Shown: positions 32,174 to 41,810 of the stretch, piece by piece | How positions within the stretch are numbered: position 1 is the first letter of the stretch | Layout of the letters: the number at the start of each line of letters is the position of its first letter | Assembly: GCF_023155095.1 (NCBI RefSeq) | Contig: NZ_JAKNDA010000005.1 | Coordinates: 1-64,000, forward strand | Length of the DNA: 64,000 nt | Direction of reading: 5' to 3' | Origin: Idiomarina aminovorans | GTDB lineage: Bacteria > Pseudomonadota > Gammaproteobacteria > Enterobacterales > Alteromonadaceae | Program-made: the position numbers and the translations under genes | The notes under the pieces: model-generated | What the model was told of the DNA's origin: nothing | Database searches by the model: none | What the model saw: the letters and a program-made list of their open reading frames with translations, nothing else

Positions 32174-33787
32174 TTGCAAGCAACATTTCAAGCAGTCATC
32201 GAAAAGCTTAAGCAATCGGGAAAATCAGCAGTTTGGCAGGGTATTCAACGTGGCATTGAGCGTGAAGCTTTGCGCATAAAAGAAAATGGAACGCTGGCTC
32301 TTGGTGATCACCCGCAGGAGCTGGGAAAAACTTTAACTCATCCAACTATTACGACCGATTATTCGGAGAACCTGCTGGAGTTTATCACACCAGTTGCAAC
32401 CGATATTGAAACAACGCTGGAACAGCTTCGTGATATTCACCGGGTAACGTATAAGGCCATTGGTGATGAATTACTGTGGCCAATGAGCATGCCGTGTTAT
32501 ATCGGCTCCGATGATGACATCCGTATTGCGAAATATGGCGACTCACATTCCGGGCGAATGAAAAGCCTTTATCGCCGGGGGCTGACTTATCGTTATGGCG
32601 CTACTATGCAAGTCATTGCCGGAGTTCACTATAATTTTTCGGTATCTGAAGATATGTGGCAAGAGCTGTCTGAAATTGAGGGCGTTAGCGATAGCCAGGA
32701 TTTCCGCACCGAACGTTATTTTGCTCTGATTCGTAACTTTAAGCGCATTGCCTGGGTCATTCCTTATTTATTCGGCGCTTCACCGGCTTTGTGTAAATCG
32801 TTTTTTTGCCAGACCAATAACGAAAAAATTCTGCAAAAATGGAATTTTGATACGGTAGGAAAAGGCACGGTGTATTTACCTTATGGCACCTCATTACGAA
32901 TGAGTGATCTGGGTTATACCAACAAAGAGCAGGCAACGCTTAAGATAACCTACAATTCCTTACAGGAATATGTGTCCGGATTGCGACGGGCGATTACTAC
33001 CCGGTCTCAGCAGTTTTCGAAAATTGGTGTGAAAGTAGGCGACGATTACCGCCAGCTTAACGATAATATTCTGCAGATAGAAAACGAGTTTTACTCACCT
33101 ATTCGACCAAAACAGACCGCACGTGACGGAGAAACACCGAGTCAGGCGTTAGAGCGGGGCGGGGTCGAGTATGTTGAAATTCGGGCTCTGGATGTAAACC
33201 CATTCAGCGATGTTGGTATTACGGCGCAGCAGATGCACTTTCTTGATTTGATGCTGTTGTATTGTTTGTTGCAACCAAGTAATGAGATGAGCTGGGAACA
33301 ACAGCAACAGGCCGATAAAAACTTTACTAAAGTGGTCATGGAGGGTCGTGACCCGCGCTTAAATTTGCAGCAAAATGGTAATGAGCGTTTAATGGCCGAC
33401 TGGCTGGAAGAGCTATTTGCTGATTTCGCTCCGTTGGCGAAAGCTTTAGATGACAGTGCGGGTAATAAGCGTTATCAAAATCATTTAGCTGACTTATATG
33501 AGTGGGTATTGAACCCTGAAAGAACCTTGTCGGGCCAAATTCTAGGCTTGCTTAAAGAAGAAAATCGGGATAACAGCAGTTTAGGTATGCAACTTGCGAA
33601 GCAATACCACGACCAGCTGAACAACCAGCCGCTCAGCTACTACAAACCGCAAGATTTTGCCAAATGGGCTGTGGAATCAGAGCAAGCGTTCGAAGATCGT
33701 TATTTGCAGGATAATAAAGTTGATTTTGATACCTTCCTGACAAATTATTTTAAGCAGGCCGCACTAACGGGTCAACAGTCTGACTGA
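32174..33787 (+). CDS. gshA: Glutamate-cysteine ligase
   Basis: GshA makes gamma-glutamylcysteine, the first step of glutathione synthesis. This 537-residue protein shows the proteobacterial type: GIQRGIEREALRIKENG near residue 23, ITTDYSENLLEFITP near residue 60 (metal-binding glutamates) and VEYVEIRALDVNPFS near residue 332. The start codon is TTG, preceded by GGAG. The length matches E. coli GshA. It stands alone between divergent and convergent neighbours. Confidence 0.95.
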   Translation: MQATFQAVIEKLKQSGKSAVWQGIQRGIEREALRIKENGTLALGDHPQELGKTLTHPTITTDYSENLLEFITPVATDIETTLEQLRDIHRVTYKAIGDELLWPMSMPCYIGSDDDIRIAKYGDSHSGRMKSLYRRGLTYRYGATMQVIAGVHYNFSVSEDMWQELSEIEGVSDSQDFRTERYFALIRNFKRIAWVIPYLFGASPALCKSFFCQTNNEKILQKWNFDTVGKGTVYLPYGTSLRMSDLGYTNKEQATLKITYNSLQEYVSGLRRAITTRSQQFSKIGVKVGDDYRQLNDNILQIENEFYSPIRPKQTARDGETPSQALERGGVEYVEIRALDVNPFSDVGITAQQMHFLDLMLLYCLLQPSNEMSWEQQQQADKNFTKVVMEGRDPRLNLQQNGNERLMADWLEELFADFAPLAKALDDSAGNKRYQNHLADLYEWVLNPERTLSGQILGLLKEENRDNSSLGMQLAKQYHDQLNNQPLSYYKPQDFAKWAVESEQAFEDRYLQDNKVDFDTFLTNYFKQAALTGQQSD

Positions 33788-33799
33788 TACACATAAAAA

Positions 33800-33822
33800 A
33801 ACGCAGCCCGTCAGGACTGCGT
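33800..33822. terminator. Hairpin after gshA
   Basis: A stem AACGCAG / CTGCGTT lies 13 bases after the gshA stop. The T-rich side follows it only on the minus strand (A-rich sequence precedes it on the plus strand), so its efficiency for gshA is uncertain. Confidence 0.5.
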
Positions 33823-33913
33823 TAAATAAAACGTTCAGGGGATGAACATGAATGCATTTTTCAGCAACAACTTGTGTTCAATTACTGAGAGTTAAATGAG
33901 TGAATAAAGTTCA

Positions 33914-34552
33914 ATGGCAATAAAACTTTTTCTCCCAATCCAACCTAAAGTATTGGCCAGCGCTGTATTATTAGTGACCTTAACCGGTTGTGCTACGCCA
34001 CCACCGGCTAATCCTGAGAACGTCTGTCATATTTTTGCAGAGCACCGCGACTGGTATCATGCTGCTATCGATGTTCGTGAACGCTGGGGGGTGCCTATTC
34101 ATGTGCCCATGGCAATGATGTATCAGGAAAGCTCATTCAAACATAATGCCCTGCCACCACGAGACTATCTATTAGGCTTTATTCCCTGGGGGAGGGTAAG
34201 TTCTGCCTACGGTTATTCTCAGGCTAAGACCATGACCTGGGAAGATTATCAACGAGAAACGGGTAATGGCTGGGCAAGTCGCGATGATTTTGAAGACGCA
34301 ATAGACTTTATGGGTTGGTTTATTGCAAAAACGTATAAAATTAATGGGGTATCGAAGTGGGATGCCTACGGCCAATATCTTAATTATCATGAGGGTTGGG
34401 GAGGCTACCAGCGTAAGTCTTATTTAAAAAAGCCCTGGCTGGTAAAGGTTTCCCGAGTCGTTAAAAGCCGCTCTATGACTTATGCTGCGCAGCTTAATAA
34501 GTGTGAAGAGGACTTAAAACATGGTTGGCTGTGGCGCTTATTCTTTGGCTAG
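33914..34552 (+). CDS. Lytic transglycosylase-like lipoprotein (SLT domain)
   Basis: A 212-residue lipoprotein with signal VLASAVLLVTLTGC; the lipidated cysteine is near residue 26. The catalytic domain resembles the SLT goose-lysozyme-like fold: AMMYQESSFKHNALPPRDY near residue 67 contains the candidate catalytic glutamate, and SAYGYSQAKTMTWEDY near residue 96 the following conserved motif. It would cleave peptidoglycan glycan strands in the periplasm. Upstream and downstream genes are unrelated. The family is only partly characterised, so substrate range is unknown. Confidence 0.75.
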   Translation: MAIKLFLPIQPKVLASAVLLVTLTGCATPPPANPENVCHIFAEHRDWYHAAIDVRERWGVPIHVPMAMMYQESSFKHNALPPRDYLLGFIPWGRVSSAYGYSQAKTMTWEDYQRETGNGWASRDDFEDAIDFMGWFIAKTYKINGVSKWDAYGQYLNYHEGWGGYQRKSYLKKPWLVKVSRVVKSRSMTYAAQLNKCEEDLKHGWLWRLFFG

Positions 34553-35847
34553 TCATTAGAGTGATTTTTGGCTTCCCGGTAAAGCTTAGGTACGACCCTG
34601 ACTTGCTTGATCATGGTGTCGCCAATTTCCACAAGCTCTACCGGGTAACCGCCTAAACGAAGCGACAGGCGTGCATCCGGAATATCACCAAACTGCTCTA
34701 TAATAAGACCACTGAGTGTTTTGGGGCCATCAATCGGAAACTCCCAATCCATTTCCTTATTAAGCTCACGCAAGTTGGCTGACCCGTCCACTAAAAAGCT
34801 TCCGTCGCTTTCCGGAGTAACAGCGTCACTCGGAGCCGGAGCCATAGACGTAGTGAAGTCGCCGACAATCTCTTCCAGAATATCTTCCAGGGTAACCAGA
34901 CCTTGAATGTCGCCGTATTCGTCGACAACCAGACCAATTCGTTCTTTGCGACGCTGGAATTTCAATAGTTGAACGTTGAGCGGCGTGCCTTCCGGAATAA
35001 AGTAGCTGTCGCGCGCAGCACGGACTAATATGGATTTGTCAGCGGTGAATTGATTTTTACTCATTAAGCGCATGACATCGCGTGCGTGCAGAAAGCCGAT
35101 CGCGTCATCTATTTCGTTACGATAAAGCAGTACTCGGGTGTGCTGACCGTTTGATAGTTGTTTAACAATAGATTTCCAGTCGTCGCTAATATCAATGCCC
35201 ACAATGTCGTTACGGGGGATCATAACGTCTTCAACCGTAACTTTTTCAAGATCGAGAATACTGACCAGCATTTCCTGGTGCGAGGTCGGAATTAAATTCC
35301 CGGCCTCATTAACTACGGTGCGTAACTCATCTGAACTTAAAGCATCAGCCATCTGTGATTGTTTAGGGTTTACGCCCAGCGTGCGCATAAAAGAATTTGT
35401 GATGAAATTCATTCCAATAACAATGGGATACATGATTTTCAACAGAGGCAGTAAAATTAAAGAGCTGGGAAAAGAAATACGCTCAGGGTGCAGTGCTGCA
35501 ATGGTTTTCGGCGTGACCTCAGAAAAAATCAGAATAATTAAGGTCAAACCTAAAGTGGCGATAAGGATCCCGGCGTCACCAAACCAGCGCAGACATAAAA
35601 TTGTCGCGATAGCAGACGCCCCAATATTGACCAGGTTATTACCGATAAGAATTAAACCTATTAAGCGATCGGGACGATCAAGCAAATACTGGACACGTTT
35701 GGCACCTGGGTGATTATTTTGCACTAAGTGGCGTAGCCGGTACCGGTTGATAGACATCATGCCTGTTTCGGAACCTGAAAAGTAGGCGGATAAAAATAAC
35801 AGTACAGCTAAAATCACGAGCAACAGGCTCGTCGATATCTCGTCCAA
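34549..35847 (-). CDS. corB: CorB/YfjD family transporter (CNNM-CBS-CorC domains)
   Basis: This 432-residue protein has an N-terminal CNNM/DUF21 membrane domain of about three to four helices (residues 1-190), two CBS domains (about 200-330, with VEDVMIPRNDIVGID) and a C-terminal CorC_HlyC domain. CorB is linked to Mg2+/Co2+ efflux or Mg2+ homeostasis. The corB-ypjD-ffh neighbourhood, with ffh divergent, is conserved in gammaproteobacteria and supports the name. The stop codon overlaps the convergent transglycosylase gene by four bases. Confidence 0.88.
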   Translation of the reverse strand: MDEISTSLLLVILAVLLFLSAYFSGSETGMMSINRYRLRHLVQNNHPGAKRVQYLLDRPDRLIGLILIGNNLVNIGASAIATILCLRWFGDAGILIATLGLTLIILIFSEVTPKTIAALHPERISFPSSLILLPLLKIMYPIVIGMNFITNSFMRTLGVNPKQSQMADALSSDELRTVVNEAGNLIPTSHQEMLVSILDLEKVTVEDVMIPRNDIVGIDISDDWKSIVKQLSNGQHTRVLLYRNEIDDAIGFLHARDVMRLMSKNQFTADKSILVRAARDSYFIPEGTPLNVQLLKFQRRKERIGLVVDEYGDIQGLVTLEDILEEIVGDFTTSMAPAPSDAVTPESDGSFLVDGSANLRELNKEMDWEFPIDGPKTLSGLIIEQFGDIPDARLSLRLGGYPVELVEIGDTMIKQVRVVPKLYREAKNHSND

Positions 35848-35915
35848 CGTGTTGTTCCTTAATTAATCTGTGAATGTGACAATGTAGAGTTCTCAGTTAT
35901 GAAGTCAAGTGTCAT

Positions 35916-36713
35916 TCAGGATAAGAGAAAGTCTTTGACGAACCGACTGCCAAAATAACCTAATGTTAATAAGGTGGTGGCAAGCACGGTAATCACTACA
36001 ATAATGCGTCCGCGTAAACCTGATGTCCGGTGCAGAACAACGGCGAGTAAATACAACAGAGCCGCTACGCTGGTTAAAATGGTTTTATGAGCCTGCTGTT
36101 GAACAAACATGTCGTCCAGGAAAAGATAACCGGAACCAAGTGCAAGAAATAAAACGAAAGTACCAAGAGCCAGTAAGTTAAAAAAATATTTCTCCACGGT
36201 CATTAATGGTGGCAGTTTGCTTAACAGCATATGGCCTTTTCGATTTTTTAAGACTCTATTTAAATAACTTGTCTGTAATGCGTAGAGAGTCGCGAGGGCG
36301 AGAATACCGTAAGCAACCAATGACAAAGTAATATGAAAAACTAATCCGTGTCCGGTACTTATGTCCGCACCCCAGTCAGCCGGAGTAAATACCAGCAGCA
36401 GTGTTGTCAGCGCGGAGAACAAATAAATAACCGGCTTCAGAAACAGATTACTGGCTTGATTATTTTTTAATAAGGTTAAGGTTGCTATTAAAAAAGCCAC
36501 AATGGCCAAACTTGAGGAGATATTAATGTGATCAAAATCGTCTTTGGAAAGTTGCAGCAGGATAAGCCAGCCATGCGCAACGACCGCCAATGCGGCAGGT
36601 ATGATTTGATAAGCTGGATGAAACGCTTTGTTTTTTAATATATTTTGTAGAATAACAAAAGCGCTGGCGCTATAACCCAATAAGCTGATTAGCAACAATA
36701 AAGAGAGCATCAC
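35916..36713 (-). CDS. ypjD: YpjD/CcsA-like inner membrane protein
   Basis: A 265-residue membrane protein with about eight helices, resembling the cytochrome c assembly protein CcsA/CcmC family. The conserved stretch STGHGLVFHITLSLVAYGILALA near residue 119 contains a histidine of the heme-handling type, and HKTILTSVAALLYL is near residue 209. In E. coli the orthologue YpjD (CorE) sits next to ffh and has been tied to magnesium resistance together with corB. The gene is divergent from ffh with a 152-base gap. Confidence 0.82.
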   Translation of the reverse strand: MMLSLLLLISLLGYSASAFVILQNILKNKAFHPAYQIIPAALAVVAHGWLILLQLSKDDFDHINISSSLAIVAFLIATLTLLKNNQASNLFLKPVIYLFSALTTLLLVFTPADWGADISTGHGLVFHITLSLVAYGILALATLYALQTSYLNRVLKNRKGHMLLSKLPPLMTVEKYFFNLLALGTFVLFLALGSGYLFLDDMFVQQQAHKTILTSVAALLYLLAVVLHRTSGLRGRIIVVITVLATTLLTLGYFGSRFVKDFLLS

Positions 36714-36865
36714 GCGCTCGACTTCCCTGGTTCTTGTAGTTCGTGAATTGAGTATACGATGTCAGTCGCCCAAACCCAATACTTACGGGGCGAAACTTTC
36801 TTGCAAATCAGATATACTGCCTTCATAACCATCCGTCAGAAATTGCAATATAAGAGACGATCGAC

Positions 36866-38230
36866 ATGTTTGAGAATTTATCGGAACGTTTGTCGCAAAC
36901 GCTACATTCTATTGGCAGTCGAGGCCGGCTGACCGAAGACAATATTAAAGAAACTCTGCGCGAAGTTCGCATGGCGCTGCTTGAGGCCGATGTTGCCTTG
37001 CCTGTGGTGAAAGACTTTATTGCTAAAGTTAAAGAGCGGGCCGTGGGCACCGAGGTTAATAAAAGCCTGACTCCGGGGCAGGTCTTCGTAAAAATTGTTC
37101 AGTCTGAGCTGGAAGTTGCGATGGGTGAGGGCAACACACCATTACAGCTAAACACTCAACCCCCAGCTGTTATTCTAATGGCGGGCTTGCAGGGTGCGGG
37201 TAAAACTACCAGCGTGGGTAAGTTGGCCAAATACCTGACTGAGCAACAAAAGAAAAAAGTGATGGTGGTCAGTACCGATGTTTATCGTCCGGCGGCTATT
37301 AGACAGCTGGAAACTCTTGCTGAGCAGGTTGGTGTAGCGTTTTTCTCTTCTTCGACTGAGCAGAAGCCGGTTGATATAGCCAATGCCGCTATTGCACAGG
37401 CACGTAAGCAGTTTATTGATGTGGTGTTAGTGGATACCGCGGGTCGTTTGGCGATTGACGAAGACATGATGCAGGAAATTCAGCAACTGCACTCGGCCAT
37501 CACCCCTGTTGAAACGCTGTTTGTGGTTGATGCTATGACTGGTCAGGATGCGGCAAATACCGCCAAAGCGTTCAGTGAAGCATTACCCTTAACCGGTGTT
37601 ATTCTGACTAAAACCGATGGTGACGCCCGTGGTGGTGCGGCTTTATCGATTCGTCATATTACCGGTAAGCCTATCAAATTTTTGGGTGTTGGTGAGAAAA
37701 ACGACGCTCTGGAGCCTTTCCATCCTGACCGTGTCGCATCGCGAATTCTCGGCATGGGCGATATGCTCTCTCTGATTGAGGACGTTGAACAGAAAGTCGA
37801 TAAAGAGAAAGCAGAGAAAGTTGCCAGAAAAGTCATGAAAAAGGGCCAGTTTTCACTGGAAGATTTTCGTGACCAGTTGGTGCAAATGCGCGAAATGGGC
37901 GGCATGATGGGGTTAATGACCAAAATGCCGGGCATGGGTAAAATGACTGAGCAAATGAAAGGTCAGATGGACGATAAAATGACCTTGCGTATGGAAGCCA
38001 TTATTAACTCAATGACACCGAAAGAGCGTTTACGCCCGGATGTCATCAAGGGTTCTCGCAAACGCCGCATTGCAACGGGTTCGGGCACGCAGGTTCAGGA
38101 TGTGAACAAGCTGCTTAAGCAATTTACCCAGATGCAAAAAATGATGAAGAAAATGAAAGGTGGCGGCATGCAAAAAATGATGCGCGGCATGGGCGGGAAG
38201 ATGCCACCAGGAATGTTCCCCGGACGTTAG
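36866..38230 (+). CDS. ffh: Signal recognition particle protein Ffh
   Basis: Ffh (454 residues) binds 4.5S RNA and signal sequences of nascent membrane proteins. It has an N domain (residues 1-90), a GTPase G domain with GLQGAGKTTSVGKL near residue 105, DTAGR near residue 191 and TKTDGDARGG near residue 248, and a methionine-rich M domain from about residue 300. The tail is a Met/Lys/Gly-rich low-complexity stretch. A hairpin follows, before rpsP. Confidence 0.97.
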   Translation: MFENLSERLSQTLHSIGSRGRLTEDNIKETLREVRMALLEADVALPVVKDFIAKVKERAVGTEVNKSLTPGQVFVKIVQSELEVAMGEGNTPLQLNTQPPAVILMAGLQGAGKTTSVGKLAKYLTEQQKKKVMVVSTDVYRPAAIRQLETLAEQVGVAFFSSSTEQKPVDIANAAIAQARKQFIDVVLVDTAGRLAIDEDMMQEIQQLHSAITPVETLFVVDAMTGQDAANTAKAFSEALPLTGVILTKTDGDARGGAALSIRHITGKPIKFLGVGEKNDALEPFHPDRVASRILGMGDMLSLIEDVEQKVDKEKAEKVARKVMKKGQFSLEDFRDQLVQMREMGGMMGLMTKMPGMGKMTEQMKGQMDDKMTLRMEAIINSMTPKERLRPDVIKGSRKRRIATGSGTQVQDVNKLLKQFTQMQKMMKKMKGGGMQKMMRGMGGKMPPGMFPGR

Positions 38231-38280
38231 GAAAAAGCGCGTCAAGCTTGCATTTGCAGTAAAAATCAGTAGAATTGCCG

Positions 38281-38305
38281 AGCCTTCCGACTCTGTCGGA
38301 GGGCT
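38281..38305 (+). terminator. Hairpin between ffh and rpsP (terminator or leader attenuator)
   Basis: The stem AGCCTTCCGAC / GTCGGAGGGCT (one G-U pair) with a TCT loop is followed 5 bases later by a T-rich run. It lies 50 bases after ffh and 45 bases before the rpsP ATG. It could terminate ffh or control the ribosomal-protein operon. Confidence 0.6.
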
Positions 38306-38349
38306 TTGCTATTTTTTACATTTACAAAACAGTTATATTGAGGAACGCA

Positions 38350-38598
38350 ATGGTAACCATTCGTTTACAACGTGGCGGCGCGAAAAAACGCCCCTTCTAC
38401 CAAATGGTAGTTGCTGACAGTCGCAATGCACGCGACGGTCGTTTCATCGAGAAAGTAGGATTCTTTAACCCTGTAGCTCGTGGTCAGGAAGAAAAACTTC
38501 GTGTTGATGTTGACCGTATTGAGCATTGGGTAAGCAAAGGCGCTCAGTTATCTGATCGTGTTGCTAAATTAGTTAAAGATGCAAGCGCTGCGGCGTAA
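38350..38598 (+). CDS. rpsP: 30S ribosomal protein S16
   Basis: The 82-residue S16 protein begins [18 protein letters not shown] and includes [15 protein letters not shown]. The ATG at 38350 follows GAGGAACG; a longer in-frame start at 38275 lies inside the upstream hairpin and is not used by the family. It is the first gene of the rpsP-rimM-trmD-rplS operon. Confidence 0.97.
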
Positions 38599-38625
38599 GC
38601 ATTAATTGATTCAGGTAGGTGAGTG

Positions 38626-39150
38626 ATGCAGCAGTCAGAAAAGATCGTCGTTGGCCGCATTGGTGCGGTGTATGGCGTCAAAGGCTGGTTGAAAGTGCAG
38701 TCATTTACTGATGATCCGGAATCGATATTTGAATACAGCCCTTGGTTACTCAGCCAGAAAACTGAGCGCGAACTGGAAGTTGTTGAGTGGCGACACCACA
38801 ACAACGGACTAATCGTCCGCTTAGAAGGCATATCCGATCGTGATGAGGCTGCGCGCCTTACCGGAGCGGATATTTGTATTACTGCAGATGAGTTACCGGC
38901 ATTAGCTGATGATGAATTTTACTGGCGTGACCTTATTGGTATGCGTGTAGTAAACACCAATGGCTATGATATGGGTGTGGTTGAACAAATTATGCCCACC
39001 GCATCAAACGATGTGTTGGTTGTAAAGGCAAACAGCAATGACGGATTCGGAAAATCTGAACGGTTAATTCCTTTTATCCAAAGTGAAAATATCACTGAGA
39101 TTAACAAGGAAGAAAAGCGGATTCAGGTTGAATGGCCGTCGGACTTTTGA
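38626..39150 (+). CDS. rimM: Ribosome maturation factor RimM
   Basis: A 174-residue protein needed for maturation of the 30S head, where it contacts ribosomal protein S19. The N-terminal RimM domain has [22 protein letters not shown] near residue 7 and the C-terminal PRC-barrel contains [13 protein letters not shown] near residue 97. I use the ATG at 38626 instead of the overlapping GTG at 38623. The trmD start overlaps the stop codon by one base. Confidence 0.95.
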   Translation: MQQSEKIVVGRIGAVYGVKGWLKVQSFTDDPESIFEYSPWLLSQKTERELEVVEWRHHNNGLIVRLEGISDRDEAARLTGADICITADELPALADDEFYWRDLIGMRVVNTNGYDMGVVEQIMPTASNDVLVVKANSNDGFGKSERLIPFIQSENITEINKEEKRIQVEWPSDF

Positions 39151-39908
39151 TGAGCAAACCTTTGCAGGTCGGTATCATTAGTTTGTTTCCTGAAATGTTC
39201 GCGGCAGTCACCAATTACGGTGTTACCGGCAGAGCAATAAAGGATGGTTTGCTGACAGTGAGTGTCTGGAATCCTCGTGATTTCACTCATGACCGTCACC
39301 GGACTGTTGATGACAGACCTTATGGCGGTGGTCCGGGTATGTTGATGATGGTGCAGCCACTTGTGGATGCTATCAACGCAGCAAAACAAAGCCTGGGAGA
39401 GGATACTCCTGTTATTTATTTGTCACCACAAGGGCGAAAACTTGATCATAGCGGAGTGCAACAGCTCTCCAACAATGAGCAAATGATTTTGATTGCTGGC
39501 CGTTACGAAGGCATTGATGAACGTGTTATTAAACAATACGTTGATGCTGAATGGTCGATAGGGGATTACGTATTAAGCGGTGGTGAGTTACCGGCAATGG
39601 TGCTTATTGACGCGGTTTCACGTTTAATTCCCGGAGTGTTAGGACATCAGGACTCTGCGGCAGAAGATTCTTTTGCCAGCGGTGTACTGGATTGCCCGCA
39701 CTATACTCGACCGGAAATTTATAATGAGCAGCAGGTACCGCCGGTGTTATTAAGCGGTGACCATGAAAAGATACGTCGCTGGCGTTTACAGCAGTCTTTG
39801 GGTAAAACCTGGCTGCAACGACCAGAATTAATTCATAGCCTAGCTCTGACTGACGAGCAGGAAACATTGTTGCAAGCGTTTATCGAGCAACAGTCATCCG
39901 GCGAATAG
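39150..39908 (+). CDS. trmD: tRNA (guanine-N1)-methyltransferase TrmD
   Basis: TrmD methylates G37 of tRNAs to m1G with SAM. This 252-residue knot-fold enzyme shows [23 protein letters not shown] at its start and [16 protein letters not shown] near residue 132, the SAM-binding knot. The start at 39150 overlaps the rimM stop by one base; an earlier in-frame ATG at 39132 would add six residues. The operon position is universal in proteobacteria. Confidence 0.96.
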   Translation: MSKPLQVGIISLFPEMFAAVTNYGVTGRAIKDGLLTVSVWNPRDFTHDRHRTVDDRPYGGGPGMLMMVQPLVDAINAAKQSLGEDTPVIYLSPQGRKLDHSGVQQLSNNEQMILIAGRYEGIDERVIKQYVDAEWSIGDYVLSGGELPAMVLIDAVSRLIPGVLGHQDSAAEDSFASGVLDCPHYTRPEIYNEQQVPPVLLSGDHEKIRRWRLQQSLGKTWLQRPELIHSLALTDEQETLLQAFIEQQSSGE

Positions 39909-39940
39909 CGGACAGTTTACCTAGGATAGGAGATACGAAA

Positions 39941-40300
39941 ATGGCAAAAGTTAGCCAAAACATCATTAAGGCTCTTGAAGAAGAGCAGATGAAACAAAAT
40001 TTACCTGAGTTTGCACCAGGTGACACTGTTGTTGTAAATGTAAAAGTAAAAGAAGGTAACCGCGAGCGTCTTCAGGCGTTTGAAGGTGTGGTTATCGGTA
40101 TTCGTAACCGCGGTCTGCATTCAGCGTTCACCGTACGTAAAGTATCAAACAGTGAAGGTGTAGAACGTACTTTCCAAACGCACAGCCCATTAGTTGACAG
40201 CATTAAAGTCAAACGTCGTGGTGCGGTTCGTCGCGCGAAACTGTACTACTTGCGTGAGCGTTCTGGTAAGTCTGCACGTATCCGCGAGAAGCTGTCTTAA
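39941..40300 (+). CDS. rplS: 50S ribosomal protein L19
   Basis: The 119-residue protein contains the L19 signature LREGSGK-like stretch ([18 protein letters not shown]) at its C-terminus and [13 protein letters not shown] near residue 42. AGGAG precedes the ATG. It is the last gene of the operon, with a strong terminator 30 bases later. Confidence 0.97.
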   Translation: MAKVSQNIIKALEEEQMKQNLPEFAPGDTVVVNVKVKEGNRERLQAFEGVVIGIRNRGLHSAFTVRKVSNSEGVERTFQTHSPLVDSIKVKRRGAVRRAKLYYLRERSGKSARIREKLS

Positions 40301-40330
40301 GCTTTTAGCAAACAAACGAAATAGCAAAGA

Positions 40331-40357
40331 AAAACCCAGCCTTGTGCTGGGTTTTTT
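40331..40357 (+). terminator. rplS operon terminator
   Basis: The stem AAACCCAGC / GCTGGGTTT with a CTTGT loop is followed by six T. The mobile element at 40366 begins eight bases after this T-run. Confidence 0.93.
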
Positions 40358-40359
40358 GA

Positions 40360-40365
40360 TAGTGT
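40360..40365. repeat. Target-site duplication, left copy (TAGTGT)
   Basis: TAGTGT lies directly outside the left terminal inverted repeat and is repeated at 52427-52432 outside the right one. A six-base match at the exact junctions is a strong sign of transposition. Confidence 0.8.
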
Positions 40366-40391
40366 TCGCTATTATGTAGTACTTGCACTAA
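40366..40391 (+). repeat. Left terminal inverted repeat (26 bp)
   Basis: The sequence begins TCGCTATTATGTAGTACTTG and is a perfect inverted match to 52401-52426. Identity stops exactly where the target duplication begins. Confidence 0.9.
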
Positions 40392-40424
40392 AAAATAGTC
40401 ATATGGAAAGTTAAACTTCTTTTC

Positions 40425-40922
40425 ATGACTACACGTATCCCTTCTTCATTAAAATGGCTCGTCAGTAAACGTGCTCGCCTAAATGGTAAGCGCGAGAAGC
40501 TGAAATCCCAACTCCAAGATTTAAGTCTGGATCTTAAACTAATCGAGGCAAAGCTTAAAAGTGTCGACGATGTTATTCGGCTACACGAAATACCACTAGA
40601 CCCCAGAGATGTCCCTGACATTCACCCAAAAACTAAAAATCGCTTTAAATACGGTTCATTGACTAAGGCCATCTACACCGTTATGCACAGTTCAGACAAA
40701 GCCCTGACGACAGATGATGTTGTCATCAGAACCACCCCTCTCTTAGGTATATATTTTAAGGATGTAGATGACTATGCGCAGTTTAGGACTAGCATTCGAT
40801 ATCGTTTGAAAGATTTAGTCAGGAAGGGCATTTTAGAGTCGGTAAAGGCTCCAGAAGACGAGTATAAAGTTAACCAACCTAATAACCGGCTGTGGCAACT
40901 GAAGGGCTACTTTAGTAGGTAA
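40425..40922 (+). CDS. Unknown protein with N-terminal coiled coil and winged-helix-like C-terminus
   Basis: A 165-residue basic protein. Residues 10-50 are Lys/Arg/Leu-rich and likely form a coiled coil (KRARLNGKREKLKSQLQDL). Residues 75-150 look like a winged helix: SLTKAIYTVMHSSDKALTTDDVV, then YRLKDLVRKGILESV. It starts 34 bases inside the left terminal repeat with no clear ribosome-binding site, so it may be transcribed from within the repeat. A role in regulating the element is possible but unproven. I do not recognise the family. Confidence 0.6.
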   Translation: MTTRIPSSLKWLVSKRARLNGKREKLKSQLQDLSLDLKLIEAKLKSVDDVIRLHEIPLDPRDVPDIHPKTKNRFKYGSLTKAIYTVMHSSDKALTTDDVVIRTTPLLGIYFKDVDDYAQFRTSIRYRLKDLVRKGILESVKAPEDEYKVNQPNNRLWQLKGYFSR

Positions 40923-41106
40923 CAGTTTTATCTTTGAAAAATAATTAATGAGTCACACTCCGTTTGGTTTTAAAACACAGCTAACCCAAAAATTTAAAAT
41001 TATTAGTTAAATAGGGCAAGTTTAATAAATGCGTTCTGTTGCTTAAATCGTCGGAGTATGTAAAAAATATAATATTCAAATACTTGATTATAGGTAAGGG
41101 GTTTAA

Positions 41107-41487
41107 ATGATACTTAAAGCTGGTACTCAATATGGTGATAACAAAGGATCTGCTGTTGCCGACAACCATGATAAGAATGATCCCACTAATTTTCTTAGGG
41201 AACAAAAGCTGGCAGATGAAAATGAAGTTGTAGTAGCGGTAGACTTTTTCTCCGGAGAAGTTCATCAACTTGAGCAAAATAGTGACGTACACGTTACATT
41301 TTATGTCGCTAAATCACGTGGTGACTTCGGTAATATTAAAGAAGAGCTAAACCAAACAAACACAGTTCGAGTGCGTGAGTTAAGGCTAGATATGTCCTTG
41401 CAACAATTTTTTGGGTTGTTCAAACGATTCTCGGTAACGCTCTCTAGTAGCGGACTATTAGAAGGTAAAGAACTAACCGTAGAATAA
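41107..41487 (+). CDS. Unknown protein
   Basis: A 126-residue soluble, acidic protein without signal peptide or recognised motif. It starts with MILKAGTQYGDNKGSAV and ends with a beta-rich stretch (RFSVTLSSSGLLEGKELTVE). A weak AGGGG lies six bases before the ATG. The 184-base gap upstream separates it from the winged-helix gene, so it may have its own promoter. It is followed by a hairpin (41497-41516) that may end transcription. Confidence 0.5.
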   Translation: MILKAGTQYGDNKGSAVADNHDKNDPTNFLREQKLADENEVVVAVDFFSGEVHQLEQNSDVHVTFYVAKSRGDFGNIKEELNQTNTVRVRELRLDMSLQQFFGLFKRFSVTLSSSGLLEGKELTVE

Positions 41488-41810
41488 ACTCTTCAAAGGC
41501 TCCAAGTGCGGAGCCTATCACCGCTAGCTAACTAGAAATTTATAGAGCAGTTTGTTTCTATTTAAAGAGGTACCTCCCTTCCCCCGTATTCCCTAGTGCA
41601 TAAATACGTACTGAATTACCTTCGTATTCCAGCTTAATATGAGCGCATTGTTTGGCAATTTTAGTTCTCGTCACGCAATAGTGACAGTTCAAAATGGAGA
41701 AGAACTATTTTGTATCGGAATTTACAGGTTAACGAAAGGGCATTGTTTTTTCAGCAAACGATGGATAGTATATATTTTAAACAAAATTGTAACAATAATG
41801 GAAATTTTCT
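41488..41810. other. Intergenic stretch with a hairpin, otherwise featureless
   Basis: The only clear structure is the perfect stem AGGCTCC / GGAGCCT at 41497-41516, without a T-run. A 67-codon frame at 41639-41842 overlaps the next gene, lacks a ribosome-binding site and looks non-coding. Confidence 0.5.

Noticed and set aside
33842-33895. A 17-codon frame after gshA
   Set aside because: Too short and without features; the upstream GGGG is weak evidence for translation.
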